From contig NC_049996.1 in the NCBI RefSeq assembly GCF_000003815.2, positions 16,133,452 through 16,197,451 on the forward strand: 64,000 nucleotides of DNA, written 5' to 3'. Shown in pieces: positions 1 to 12,000 of this stretch. The translations under genes were made by a program, and so were the position numbers. Origin of the DNA: Branchiostoma floridae (taxonomy: Eukaryota; Chordata; Leptocardii; Amphioxiformes; Branchiostomatidae). The number at the start of each line of letters is the position of its first letter. Position 1 is the first letter of the stretch. The notes below the pieces were generated by a model that did no database searches, was not told where the DNA came from, and was given only the letters and a program-made list of their open reading frames with translations.

Positions 1-115
1 TTAGGGTTAGGGTAAGTGTTGGGGTAAGTGGTCAGGATTAGGGTTAGGGTTAGGGTAAGCGTCTGGGTTTAGGGCAGGGTTAGTGTAAGTGTTAGTGTTA
101 AGGTTTGGGGACAAA
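1..115. repeat. Degenerate TTAGGG-like repeat overlapping the coding tail
   Basis: The first bases are TTAGGGTTAGGG followed by drifting variants (GGTAAGTGTTGGGG and similar). On the minus strand they encode the Asn-Pro-rich cytoplasmic tail and the stop codon of the claudin-like gene. The array is short and imperfect and coding sequence runs into it, so it is interstitial and not a chromosome end. Confidence 0.6.
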
Positions 116-3100
116 GTGATATCCGGTTGCTCATCCTCTCTAGCCTTGCGCCCGGTGACGATGAAGGCGATCCCTCCCCCCAACGTGAAGAACACTTGCA
201 CAATCATCATTACGAAGGAGTAGCCGAACTTGACCGACTCGCCAGGTGGGCTCTTCGTCGTCGCCGGCAAAACTATTGGCGGCGGCGACGCCGACGGATG
301 CGACGACGGCTGCGCCGACGGCTGCGACGACGGCTGCGCCGATGGCTGCGACGACTGCGACGACAAAACTATCGGCAGCGGCGACGACGGCTGCGACGAC
401 AAAACTATCGGCGACGGCGACGACGACGGTGATGACAAAACTATCGGTGGCGGCGACGACGGCTGCGACGGCAAAACTATCGGCGGCGGCGACGACGGCT
501 GCGACGACAAAACTATCGGCAGCGGCGACGACGACGGTGATGACTGTGATGACGGAGACGACGACGACGGCTGCGATGACGGCGACGACGGCTGCGACGA
601 CAAAACTATCGGCGGCGGCGACGACGGCTGCGACGACGGCTGCGACGGCAAAACTATCGGCGGCGGCGACGACGACGGTGATGACGGCAGCGATGACTGT
701 GATGACGGAGACGACGACGACGGCTGCGACGACGGCTGCGACGACGGCGACGACGACAAAACTATCGGCGGCGGCGACGACGGCTGCGACGGCAAAACTA
801 TCGGCGGCGGCGACGACGGCTGCGACGACGACGGCAGCGACGACGACGGCGGCGACGACGGCAGCGACGGCTGCGGCAGCGACGACGACGGCGGCGACGA
901 CGACGGCAGCGACGACTGTGATGACGGCGACGACGACGACGACGGCAGCGACGCAGCATAGATGATGGCAGCGAGGACACCAAAGATCCCTGTAGAAAAA
1001 TGAAAGAATCAAGTAAAAATCCTCAGGTAGCTAGAGTGCTAGTCAGCTTTGCGTCTTCCACGACATGTACCATACTTTTCCATGGGTGTTACAAAAGGAA
1101 GAAAAAAACAGGGGGCCACAGCTTAAACTAAATTGACATCTTACGAACTGATAGTTTCTACCGGACTGACTACGCTGGCTATTATAGGAAGAATAATTTG
1201 CCAGGGGAGTTTTGCTTCTAGAGGGATTGGCCGGTCGGCCGGAGGGGAACAATAATTACAATTCAATCTGCTCTACACCTTGATAAAAAACGGAGATTTT
1301 ACTTCCAGACGTTTCGAAGTCCATCACTCTTCTTCAGCGTCACTGATGTGTCTACATTGTACTTACTAATGTAGATCTTTCAAATAAACCACGTCAACAA
1401 ACAAACCTCCGGCAATGATGAGGGCCCCGCCGATCGTCAAGGCGTTCTTCTTGCCCGTGTTTTTGTTGATGTACTTCCAGACGGTGAGGCAGCCCGCAGC
1501 TGCGCCACCGCAGAGGAACAGCAGTCCGAGCGCGGCGAAGGCCCGGGCGACATAGAAGGCATTGATGTCTACGGGAAACAACATGAAAGTTCATTTGTGC
1601 TGGTAGAATACATTATACAGAATGCTAACACTTCACATTCAAATGCAGGCTACGGGAAACAACAGTCTTCAATTAGTTCAATAGCATGAAAGTTCGGGCC
1701 CGGGCGACATAGAAGGCATTGATGTCTACGGGAACTTGACAACAGTCTTTAATAACATGAAAGTTCATCTGTGCTGGTAGAATACATTATAGAAAATGCT
1801 AACACTTGACATCTAAATGTCTACGGGAAACAACAGCCATTAATGCATGAAAGTTCGGGCCCGGGCAACATGGAACTTGATGTCTACGGGAAACAATAGT
1901 CTTTGATAGCATGAAAGTTCATCTGTGCTTGTAGAATACATTATAGAGACTTTACATCCAAATGTCTACGGGAAACAACAGTCTTTGATAGCATGAAAGA
2001 TCATCTGTGCTGGTAGAATACATCCAATCCCCTATAGGCCTACCACAAGCTAAGATGAGAAGTCGAAAATATGCACAGTAAACCTAGAACGTAGAAGTTT
2101 ATTTGCAAGTGCGTGCCCGAGGGCTGATTGAAAGAACACGGTGTAAACATAGTAGATATACAAGTAACAATGGACAGTTATGAACAATATTCTACTCTAA
2201 TACTAGTGTTGGCTATTTCTAAACAGGTTGGGTTTGACTTCTTTTTTGGAAGCAGAGGGAGACGAAAAGCCCCACCTTTTCTAAAATTTGTGGGTTCTGC
2301 GATTTCAAGAGAAAAGTGGCTTTCTGTTCGTCTGTTAATGTGGGGAAGTTGGGATAAGTCTTTGTGGCTTCTCTAAACAGAGGGATTCTTTCGGTTTGGT
2401 TGAATGGACATTTGGAAATAAAATGTGTAGACGAAATCAGGAATTAAAGCATTTTTAGTAATTATGAATGTAAAGATGTAAGCGATGAAAGGAGATGGAT
2501 GGGCAATACCTTCCAATACTGTGTCCTAGACACAGTGTATAACAATCTACTCCCCTACTAGCCTCCACAGCAGTCTCGAGCTCTCTGGGGCCTTTTCCGT
2601 CTTTTTTTGCTCATAATACACTTTTGCTGGCCATTTCTTTTTGTACTGGCCATGGGCCCGAGAGCCTGCTCAGTGGAGGCTACTCCCCTACGCAGGGCTC
2701 GAAATACTTTTTTCTGCATACCTGCACTGGTGCAGGTAACATTGCAAAATTACCTGTACCAGACAAATTTTACCTGAACCAGTCCACTATGAATTCAGGA
2801 GGTATATGGATCGTACTAAATTTGTTCAGGAACCATTGCTATTTTTTCTTTCAGTCAATATAGCTGATAACAATCCACATACACCTACATCATAGGACAT
2901 ATGTATAAAACTCTTTACATGGACCAGTGCAGGTTAGGTGCAGGTAGAAATCAGAAATACCTGCACAGCTACAATTTCACCTGCACTAACGGTATTTAAA
3001 GCCCTGACTACGGCATCAGAAGGCTACATTTACCTTTTACCTTTCACCCGTCAGTGTTCTGTGCATGGTGACGTCACGGTGATCACTTTGACCCTAGCCG

Positions 3101-4157
3101 TAGGCATACTTCTTACCAATTAAACCCAAACAACCACACCTTAATATCTATTCCATAATAGGAAGGTATGAATCATCAGTCTTTTCGTTCTGGCGGGCGC
3201 TCTGTTTACAGCCGATGCCGGACCCGCCGGTGACCAACAAGGCCAGCTATACATAAATCTATGTATAGTGCTTGTGAAATATGTTTCAACGAGTAGCAAC
3301 TTGAAACAACCAGAGGGGTGGTCTAGTAGTTAGGATTTGGCGCTCTCACCGCCGGTAAGGCCCGGGTTCGATTCCCGGCGTGGGAACCAATGAAACAACC
3401 AGAGGGTCGAGTAGAAACAGAAAGGAACAACATGCCGCAACCCTGGCCGGCAGATCACAAATCCAATGTGCAAACCATTCGGCCAAAAGGCTTAAGCCGT
3501 TAGGCGTCTTCGCTTTAGCAGTCCTTAAACACAACTGTTACACACTCATCACTCATCAGTAGCCCCTGGTTTCAGTTAGTTGGTCACACAATCAATATGT
3601 AACTCCCACGGCTGGTAGGGACTCATATAGTTACATGACTATGAGGTTTGGATAGTAAATGAAATGTTCACGGTGTACTTCATGAACTACAATAAAGTTT
3701 GAAGCGCAGCAGGAGATACTTACGGGGTTCAAATACATGGCATTTGTACACGTATTTTTTCAAGGCTACAAAAATAGTGAAAAAATGATATTTCAAAAAT
3801 TCATAATTTATCAAGGAAAGGTGCTAGATAAAGAAAATTAAGATACTTTCTCTGACGACTTACAGATTCTGAAGTACAGCCGACTTGTTGTTTGTAAAGC
3901 AAGGTGAAGGAACGTATGTATATACAGATATGTAATAATATTGCCCGGTATGCATTCTCTGACCTACCTGGGCAAAGCCTTGGCACATTCTGTTCTATAT
4001 AATCCACAGCAATGTAATATTGCCAGCAGAATTCGAATTGCCATAGCCCGACGTCGACCTCCACCCATTTCAGCCAACTCGGGGTCGCAAATCCGATAAC
4101 GTACAAAATCAGCCCGACTAGAGAACTGCCGACAGAAACACTATTTAGTTCCACCAT
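7..4157 (-). CDS. Claudin/PMP22-like tetraspan protein with Ser/Pro-rich second loop
   Basis: Three exons in transcription order: 4157-3968, 1568-1407 and 989-7 (stop 9-7), joined in phase 1 at both introns, giving 444 aa. Exon 1 holds membrane span 1 (about 11-27) and the first extracellular loop with the claudin-family W-GLW-C signature (W31, GLW 37-39, C44) and a second cysteine (C62). Exon 2 gives span 2 (about 68-90) and most of span 3, which exon 3 completes. Residues about 131-360, the second extracellular loop, are almost only Ser, Pro and Gln with about ten PIVL units; ordinary claudins have a loop of about 20-30 residues. Span 4 (about 372-394) is followed by a short cytoplasmic tail. 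Family members act at cell junctions or as membrane adaptors; I infer a plasma-membrane location. Which subfamily it belongs to is unclear. Exon 1 is the first good ATG. Confidence 0.72.
233..960 (-). repeat. Coding Ser/Pro minisatellite in the claudin-like gene
   Basis: On the plus strand the block is a degenerate array of GACGACGGC-type triplet units broken about ten times by CAAAACTAT. Read on the minus strand it encodes runs of SSP/SSQP punctuated by PPPIVL. The reading frame stays open through all of it, so the array is part of the protein. Alternative frames on both strands are also long and open because of the triplet bias; these are shadows. Confidence 0.85.
1540..2030. repeat. Exon-border minisatellite at claudin-like exon 2 acceptor
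   Basis: The first bases of exon 2 plus its acceptor (plus-strand text GGCATTGATGTCTACGGGAA) recur upstream in the intron at about 1695-1735 and 1855-1890, with shorter pieces near 1815 and 1965. The copies also share the intron text TGAAAGTTCATCTGTGCTGG. Each copy carries a potential acceptor. Confidence 0.75.
2693..3006. mobile_element. hAT-like MITE with CAGGGCTCGAAATAC ends
   Basis: The left end CAGGGCTCGAAATAC and right end GTATTTAAAGCCCTG are imperfect inverted repeats of a type common in hAT miniature elements. The interior holds scattered ACCTGCAC/GCAGGT motifs. The 8-bp target duplication is not perfect. A related copy ends at 17588. Confidence 0.55.
3302..3406 (+). repeat. Retroposed tRNA-Glu(CTC)-like copy with CCA and target duplication
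   Basis: The insert 3318-3390 matches the D-arm, anticodon arm (loop CTCTCAC, anticodon CTC) and T-arm (GGTTCGATTCC) of tRNA-Glu. It lacks the 5' acceptor strand and ends in GGGAACCA. It is flanked by an exact 16-bp direct repeat, TGAAACAACCAGAGGG, at 3302-3317 and 3391-3406. A 5'-truncated copy that keeps the post-transcriptional CCA and lies between target duplications points to reverse transcription of a mature tRNA, not a working tRNA gene. A SINE head is the alternative. Confidence 0.75.
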
Positions 4158-4396
4158 CTTGTAGCGCGGTTTTTGGCAGATTTTACAACCGAAAAAAAAT
4201 CAGTGGTGCCTGAAGAATGAGTGATCACGAAATAAAGGTAGTAAAAGTCGCTCGAAAACGAAGCAGACGAGTTACCGACGTCACATAGACAGAAATAGAA
4301 TGTGGGCGCAGCCTTTTGTTTCTCCCTCACGTGATCAAACCTAGGCTTGTGATTGGTTGTCCCAAAGATGAACGGAAGATAAAATCGGCCGAAAGT

Positions 4397-4603
4397 ACTG
4401 TAAATGCATTTAAGTTCGCGGGGGTAATTTCGCGGTAGCGGTAAAAGGGGCTTTTCGCGGTGGATTTAAGTTCGCGGTAACACCATAGACTGCAGTCTAA
4501 TACCATAATAGAAAAATGTTCGCGGTGGTTTTAAGTTCGCGGTGAATTGGCCACCGCGAAAACCGCGAACATTTAACCACCGCGAACATTTCTGCATTTA
4601 CAG
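4397..4603. mobile_element. MITE with ACTGTAAATGCA ends, copy 1
   Basis: Inverted termini ACTGTAAATGCA and TGCATTTACAG enclose several TTCGCGGTGG/CCACCGCGAA motifs that pair internally. Related copies lie at 10045-10264 and 25752-25900. The TA bases flanking copy 2 suggest Tc1/mariner-type mobilisation. This copy lies about 240 bp upstream of the claudin-like start codon. Confidence 0.75.
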
Positions 4604-7600
4604 AAAGGACGGACTATTTTAATACTATTGTTTTAGCCATAGACTGTTTTGTATCTGGACTGTGTGGAAGGTTAAAGCTCAAGAACTGTTAAATGGTTCG
4701 CGATGATTTTTGGTACGTGGGCAGGTGTGTTTGCGGTGATGCTTGATTTTGCGCCCCCTGTTTGCTGACCTTGGTACTGCACCTACACGTTTTGTATTAT
4801 ATCTTCGAAACTGGACATGCCGTGGTGTTTATTTGGGCCTCTAAGTTGTTACCAGTGACTAGGCACTGCTTTTCATGGAGGCCCCGGGAAAGACTTAAAG
4901 ATCTCACTTTCAAACCAACAACTCAGACTCATCATCTTAGCGCATGTGCACGAAACTGAAAACCAAACAACCTTTCACTCCTCGAACACATGACCCCATT
5001 TCTATGTCCCTTCCAAAGGACCCGTACAGCCCCAACCAAGATGCCCTACCCAAGATTGTTGCGGGGTTGTAATTATAATTGAGGCTGCTACCGATTGAGC
5101 TACAGGGACATCCCTAGATATTCACTCTTTGAATCATTCTGTTGTGCTTTTACTGAAGAACAGAGGTTCGAGCACAATAAACTCAAAAGTCGATACCACA
5201 AAAATTACACAAATTGACACATCCGCTATCTTCCAGCAGCCTTTATTGTATAAGTCAGCCTTTTTTTTTACTATTTGTGAAAAAATAGCGCCGATCGGTG
5301 GGCGTTGCCTTGGTGGAAGCCACAGTTACAAGTTACAAGTAGGCGGGTCGTACTCGGTTTAACAATGTCCTGTATAGTCAGGCAGTTAAGCAATGTACCG
5401 TATACAACAAGTAGTTAGGCAGTTAACAGTATATACTAGTGTATAGTACAATGCTAAACTTTCTGCCAACACAAAGGTTTACACCGACCAAATTTTCAGG
5501 GACCTTAATGCCTTTTTCAGGATCAATACTATCCCTGGAAGAAGGCGTCAGTGGTCATTGCAAATCAGAACCAATAATCAGCAGGCTTTTAGGTAGGATT
5601 TTATCATAGGGAGTCCAAATTTATTGGTGAGTTGTTGGGAGTGACTATTGTAGGGGGGGTCCAGGGGCATCCACCTTCCATGGTGCAGTTTTTGATGATT
5701 TTAAATTAACATAGTGCAGTCTAAGCATCCTAAGAGGCAAAAATACTGAATATCATGCTTGTCAGAGGATTTTCTCCCCAGTGTAAGGGCGTCCAGTTAT
5801 TTTAAGAAAAGCGTGTCCAGATGACACCTTGACGCATGCCTGGCTAAAAACCTGATCATCAGTATTGATCCTGAAGAAGGCGACAGTGGTGGTTGAAAGT
5901 TTTATCTGTGTGAACTTTTGTGTTGGAAGAAAGTTTAGCATTGTACTAGGATTACTACCAAACACAGGTCAGCTTCCATGATAACGTTCTGTATAGTTAG
6001 GCAGTTTAACAGTGTTCCGTATAGTTTCAGCCTTCAGCTTGCAAAGGAAGCTGTCTGGCACCAGCTTTCATTGGTTAGGCCATGTTGATAGGATTATGTG
6101 GATAACATCCCCTGGGAACCCCAGAACTGACTCGAGCGTGCGGATAAAAAAAAGTTTAGCCAAAAGAAAAGTTGCCTTCTTTGTGGAATCTAAGTGGTCT
6201 GGAAGGTTGAACAGATAATGTAATACAGCGTACAACAAATGTATTGAATACCTTACTATATATTCTTCACATTCTGTTGTCACATTCTGTAATCTTCTTT
6301 TTTGACCTTGGAATTGACGCTGACATAAGTATATGTTTTCCAATAAATATTTCAAACACAGCAGATATTTGCTCATTTTGTAGCAGCTTGTATGATGTTA
6401 AGCAAGGATGCAATCTTTTTTTTTTTAATTTTCGGAACAGCCGAACGGCGGATGTCATCCATATAATCAATTCAACACGGCCTTTCCGAGTTAGACAGCA
6501 AGGTTAGATTCCCCAGCTGACGTTTTGCAGCAGTTTTAATTCCTCACACTAAATACCACAGCGAGAGCGAAGCAGGTCTGAAATTCATTTTTTCTCCTTA
6601 CGACAAATCTTCACCGTTTCCTTGGCAAATCACAAACTTCGCTCCCTCTAAAATACATAGTAAAAAAAAGAATTGCTGACCCGTCGTCAGCATATTGCCA
6701 TGGTAACGGCCTTATTTACAAAATGTTACATTTCAAACATCATAGATAGTCTGGTCGTCTTCATTAGTCCACACCTTCCTCGATTATAGTAATAATAAAA
6801 GAAAATACTGATATATACAAATTCACGTTACAATAATAACATATGCACGACTTATTGCAATATATATTCTGCAGAACCCCCATCACAAACTTGGTAAGGT
6901 CCACTGACCTCTGACCTGACCCAGAGCACCAATCACTCCAGTGGTTACCATAGTAAAATGAGCCATGGCAACAACTTCTACTGTGTTTGTTTCAGTTGAG
7001 TATATAAAAAAGCTGCTCAACAAGGTTTACGAAACTAAATCGGTCTAATTTCAAATTTTCATCAAGAAAATTTCATCAAGAGTTTCTGTATGGAAGTACA
7101 GACGGAAAAAAATCACCAAACATAAAATCTGCATTTCTGTGACATGCACTTATATAGCCTCGTTTGCAGCCTTTTAGGGGGTGGTGAAGTCTACTTTTGG
7201 GGGGTGCGCTGATTCACAATTTTCAAGATGGACCATGTCCTTATGCCAGGAAGACTGACAATGTCCCAATGTACGTAATGTTTTTCACCATTTCTCAGCG
7301 CAAATTCATCGACCTGTGGAAGGTTTTAGATGATTTACTGCAAAAAAGACAATATACATTAGTGCTAGATTTTTTGCAAGTCCAAGAACAGGTTCTCGAC
7401 GTTCAGACTTGAACTTGAACTTTTCACAAAAGTCTATTACCGGTTTGGCATACTGGTACACACTGTACCAAGTGATCCTGGCACGTATGTTGGAAATCAC
7501 ATATCAGCGCTCCACCAAAATCCAAAACAACAAACATCAGCCCTCTTAGAGACTGTGCTGCAAAGCAGGATTGCAGCCAGAGCCTGTCTTTCCATCCATT

Positions 7601-9023
7601 GACAGAATTTTGCAGCTGGGGACAAAAAATTTTTTTGCCCATTCCGTCCTCTGTGATTGACAAAAACCGATATGTTAAGTCAGTAAAGTTATGAAACAAA
7701 ACTGTCTCCCTTGTGTAATTTGTCACCAAAAACAGATGAACAGCTTAGTCTACCTGCAAAACCCACACCTCAAAATGCAGGAAATACTTAAGTAGCATTT
7801 CAGAGGGTCTAAATTTCAAAATTTTTCAGGGGAGCATGGCCCCGGACCCCCTAGGAATGTTGCGCTTTTGGCTTGGTGGCATTCAAAATCAAGGGGACGG
7901 AAAATGATTTCAGGCAGTCTACAACCCTGCTGCAAAGCTTAAAAGAAGTGTTCCAAAGTGTGGCGTGTGGCTCTGCAGCATGCTACTGTGTCTGTGGTTT
8001 AAAAACATTCTACAGAACTTAATCAGTACGTCTAGTCTGGAAGCATGTAGTGATAGAAGAAGAGCTTGTCTTATAATGCTTCAGTGGTCAGCGGCAACTT
8101 GCTGGCAAGTCTCGTCAGCAGCAGTGACTATATCAAAGCAGAATCTACCATCTTGGTCAAGTTTTGCTATGGCAACAGGATTCTTCCAACGTTTCAAGAT
8201 TCCTGGCTTCTAGCTACTGTTTTTTTTTCTACATCGTTGTTCCGACGGTCCCTAGTTAGATATGTTAAAGTACATACACAGTATAATGCAGGTATCGTTG
8301 TAGCGGTTATACACATCCACAGTTACAAAGGCTAGGGCAAAGCAACCCCAACAACCCCCCCCCCCACCCTGGACAGCAACCCCACCCTGAAATGCCCTCT
8401 TCTAACTACTGCAGACAGAAGGGTTATTTGTGTTGCTGCTTATTTCAATAAACAAAGATGCTAAGGCCACAGCACCACTCAGAACAGTACATGTTCACTT
8501 GCGCAGCTCCAACTACACATTGGCATTTACCCAGCTGGGTTTCTGGTGACCTGGGTTCTAGAGACCCACCTGGGTTTCTGGAAACCCAGCTTAACCCAGG
8601 CTTTTTTCTGACCCAGTTGAGTTTCTGGTAACCCAGCTCAACCCAGGCTTTTCAGTGACCTAGCTGGGTTTCTGGTAACCCTGCTGGGTGTAGGGTTCTA
8701 GTGACCCAGCTGGGTTTCTGGGAACCCTGCTGGGTGTAGGTTTCTAGTGACCCAGCTGGGTTTCTGGTAACCCAGTTTTTGTTGACCCAACTGAGCCCAG
8801 GATTTCTGGAATTTTCATTCTTCATTCAAACACAGAGAGCAGCGGAGGGTAAGAGGAGTTCTCGTTACAACATGGGAAATGTGGGGTTCTGCTCCGGAAG
8901 GGTTATTCTTGTTTCTGCACAGCCTTGCTGTGCTGTGCCATACAAAGCTCAGACGTATGTACAGACTATCATCAATCTTCACCAGCTACACCTCAGGGAA
9001 ACGGTACGTAAACTGGACGACAA
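4604..9023. other. Intergenic stretch between claudin-like and receptor genes
   Basis: No convincing gene is seen. The stretch holds a minus-strand tRNA-like A-box fragment near 5075-5110 (TAGCTCAATCGGTAGCAG), an imperfect inverted-repeat element near 7190-7525 (TTTTGG...GCGCTGATT ends), poly-C at 8357, and the minisatellite at 8527-8810. Open frames here are short, overlap on opposite strands and show no family match I recognise. Confidence 0.5.
8527..8810. repeat. CCCAGCTGGGTTTCTGGTAA minisatellite
   Basis: About a dozen imperfect units of GACCCAGCTGGGTTTCTGG, many locally palindromic (CCCAGCTGGG), lie just downstream of the receptor stop codon, probably in its 3' UTR or flank. Confidence 0.75.
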
Positions 9024-12000
9024 TCACACGTCCTGTTTCAGCTCCTTCATCTTCTCCAGCGAGGCCTGCAGCTTGTTAAGCGTCTTCTTGACCCGCAGTG
9101 CCGTGAGCCGGGCCGCCGGGTTGTGGTACCAACACTCCCGCATCAACTTCGCCATCGCTGTTAATGTCTGCAGGGAGACAGGAATGTCATGGTTACAGGG
9201 TTGCCATAGTTACCTGGTTGTCATGGTCACACGGTTACCATAGTTAACTGGTTGCTGGACCATCTATGATTACTATGGTTACATGATTGCCATAGTTACC
9301 TGGTCACTTGGTCATCTGATTTAAGTTGCTATGGTTACATGGTTGCCATAGTTACCTGGTTGTCATGGTTAAAGGGTTGCCATAGTTACCTGGTTGTCAT
9401 GGTTACACGGTTACCATAGTTGACTGGTTGCTGGATCACCTATGATTACTATGGTTACATGGCTGCCAAAGTTAAATGGTTGCCACAGTTACCTTGTTGC
9501 TGGACAATCTATGGTTGCTACGGTTGCATAGATACATGGTTGCCATAGTTACCTGGTCGCTGGACCATCTGTTTGGAATGCTGGGTCTCTGTTGTCCCTC
9601 GACGACGACCTTCCTCATGTCCTCGTAACTCGGGTCGCTCGGAACGACGTCATAGTAGGGCGGCTTGTACTCCTCTGCTATCCCTGAACACACAAACAAC
9701 ATTTCAGGCTCAACTATATACAATATAAGCTGTGTGAGTGAAAAATTTCCACTGGTTGTCTCTTCCCTCCCTCCCTCCATCCTTACCCCCGCTCATGCAG
9801 CGCCGAGCGACCTCCCACAGCACCAGCCCCAGCGCGTACACATCCCTCCCTCCCTTCCTCCCTCTATCCCTTACTCCCTCACTTTCAGCCTTACCCCCTG
9901 TGCTGTGTTTTGGACCTCTACGCTGTGCTTTGGGCCGCTATGCTGTGTTTTGACCAACAAAGGGAAGTTTTCTGTAGTTTTGTAACGAAGGTAAAATAAA
10001 GTAGGCTATATTTCCCTACATCTGGCCCTCAAAATGCAGGAAATACTGTAAATGCATTTAAGTTTGCGGGGATTTAATTTCGTGGTAGAGGGAAAAAGGA
10101 CTTTTCACGGTGGTTTTAAGTTTGCGGTAGCTCCATGTGCATTGTAGTCTCTAACTCAGTAACTGCCATGGAAAAATGTTCGCCGTGGTTTTAAGTTCGT
10201 GGTGAAGTGGCCACCGCGAAAACCGCGAATATCAAACCACCGCGAAAGTTTCTGCATTTACAGTAGTGTCTCAGGAGGTCTCAGAACACCCCTTACCCCC
10301 AGATGTGCACCGCCGAGCGACCTCCCATAACACCAGTCCCAACGCGTACACGTCGACCCTCTTGTACGAGTCGAAGCACTCGTAGTTCATGATCTCCTCC
10401 AGCAGTTCCGGGGCCATGTAGCGCTTGGTGCCGACCCGCGGGTTCGAGCCCAGGTCCAGCGTGTCCGTTGCCTGGGAGTGCATCACGGCCAGACCTGGGG
10501 ACGGGAAAAAGAAACAGTTTAACAAACAAACAAACAAACATCTACTGTCCGCATCACTGCGAGACATGGGAACAGGAAAAAAACAAAACACCTAAACAAA
10601 CATCTACTGTCTGCATCACTGCCAGACCTGGCAACAGGAAAAATATTTTGACTAAATTCTAGGTTGTGTGACGGTCAGAATTTGCATGTTTGTTTACAAC
10701 ATACGTGAGCTTCATTCTACAAGGTTGGACAAGTCCACTAGCCCGATTGTCTAGGGCAAGTGAAAGTGCTTATCAGGCAAGCAGATGTCCAACTCCACTT
10801 GCCTAATCATGCAAGTAAGATTTTTCCATGAGTGAGATTTTGGTAGAAAGTTTGGAATATCTAACTTTGGTTGCTCATGTTTCCATCGTTTCTCTATCAA
10901 CTTCGATGTAATATTTATCATTGGAAAGCTTTTTACATTTCATTTCCTACCATCTGAAATAACACAGGAGAACATTAATCAAACATTATCTGTTCCTATA
11001 TCTACACCTGTACAAAGAAGCGAGAAGATGTCGACCATCCTGTTAGCTTAGTACCTTCAATTAGTTAAATTGTATCTTGTTGTCTCTGCATATGTCTGTT
11101 ATGTCTGTTATCAGTGACCTGTACCTAGCCCGTTGAGGCATGAATGTACAATAAAGGTCTTTCATTCACTATTTAAGTGCCATTAAACTCACCCAAGTCA
11201 GCGATGCAGCACTGGCCGTTGCTTTTCACCAGGATGTTCTTGCTCTTGAGGTCGCGGTGGGCGATGGCGGGCTTACCCTGCGTGCCGAAAATCTCCACAT
11301 GTAGATGAACCAACCCTCCCGCGATGGAACAGGCAAGCTGTGGACACAGCAATCCATCAATCAATCAATCAATCAACTAAAATCTCCACATGTAGATGTA
11401 CCAGCCCTCCCGCAATGGAACAGGCAAGCTGTGGACACAGCAATCAATCAATCAATTAATCAGTTAATCCAGATTCAAACGCATCTCAGGTTTGTCACCT
11501 GTTTTTACATAGCGCTGGGTAAGTCTAAAACTTCCAGAACACAACGAAATTAAACTTCAAGAACACAACAAAACACAGAAACAAGAACTGGGCATTGTGT
11601 TTAGGGTTACAGGTTGGGGGTCAGAGAGCAAACGTGAGAACCTTCATCATGCGGTGGGCATACAGCGTTGTGTGTTAAGGGTTAAAGGTTAGACTTGAGA
11701 ACTCTTGCTTACCTTAATCATGTGGTGGGTGTCGAGCGTTGTGTGTTTATGGTTACAGGTTAAAGGTCAGGGGTTAGAGGTCGGAACCCCTGCTTACCTT
11801 CATCATGCGGTGTGCGTCGAGCGTTGTGCGCTGCAGGAAGTCGTACAGGGATCCGTACTCGTGGTAGTGCGTGATGAGCCAGAGCTGCGTGCACGAGTTT
11901 CGCGACGTCATGTCGGACGCGATGAAGCCCAGAATGTTCTCGTGGCGGAGGAGGACCGTGTTGTAGATCTCCGTCTCTCGGAACCATGACTTCTCGTCGC

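Noticed and set aside
1-60. Chromosome end (telomere)
   Set aside because: Only two exact TTAGGG units are present, followed by degenerate variants, and a gene's stop codon and tail lie inside them.
127-965. Long plus-strand and other-frame ORFs rich in Asp/Gly, Ala/Thr or Arg
   Set aside because: They are frames of the triplet-biased Ser/Pro array; only the minus-strand frame joins spliced membrane-span exons.
3318-3390. Functional tRNA-Glu gene
   Set aside because: The 5' acceptor strand is missing, encoded CCA is present and target duplications flank it.
7197-9243. Several open frames of 60-154 codons on both strands
   Set aside because: They overlap each other and known exons, contain no recognisable domain and lack splice-consistent partners.
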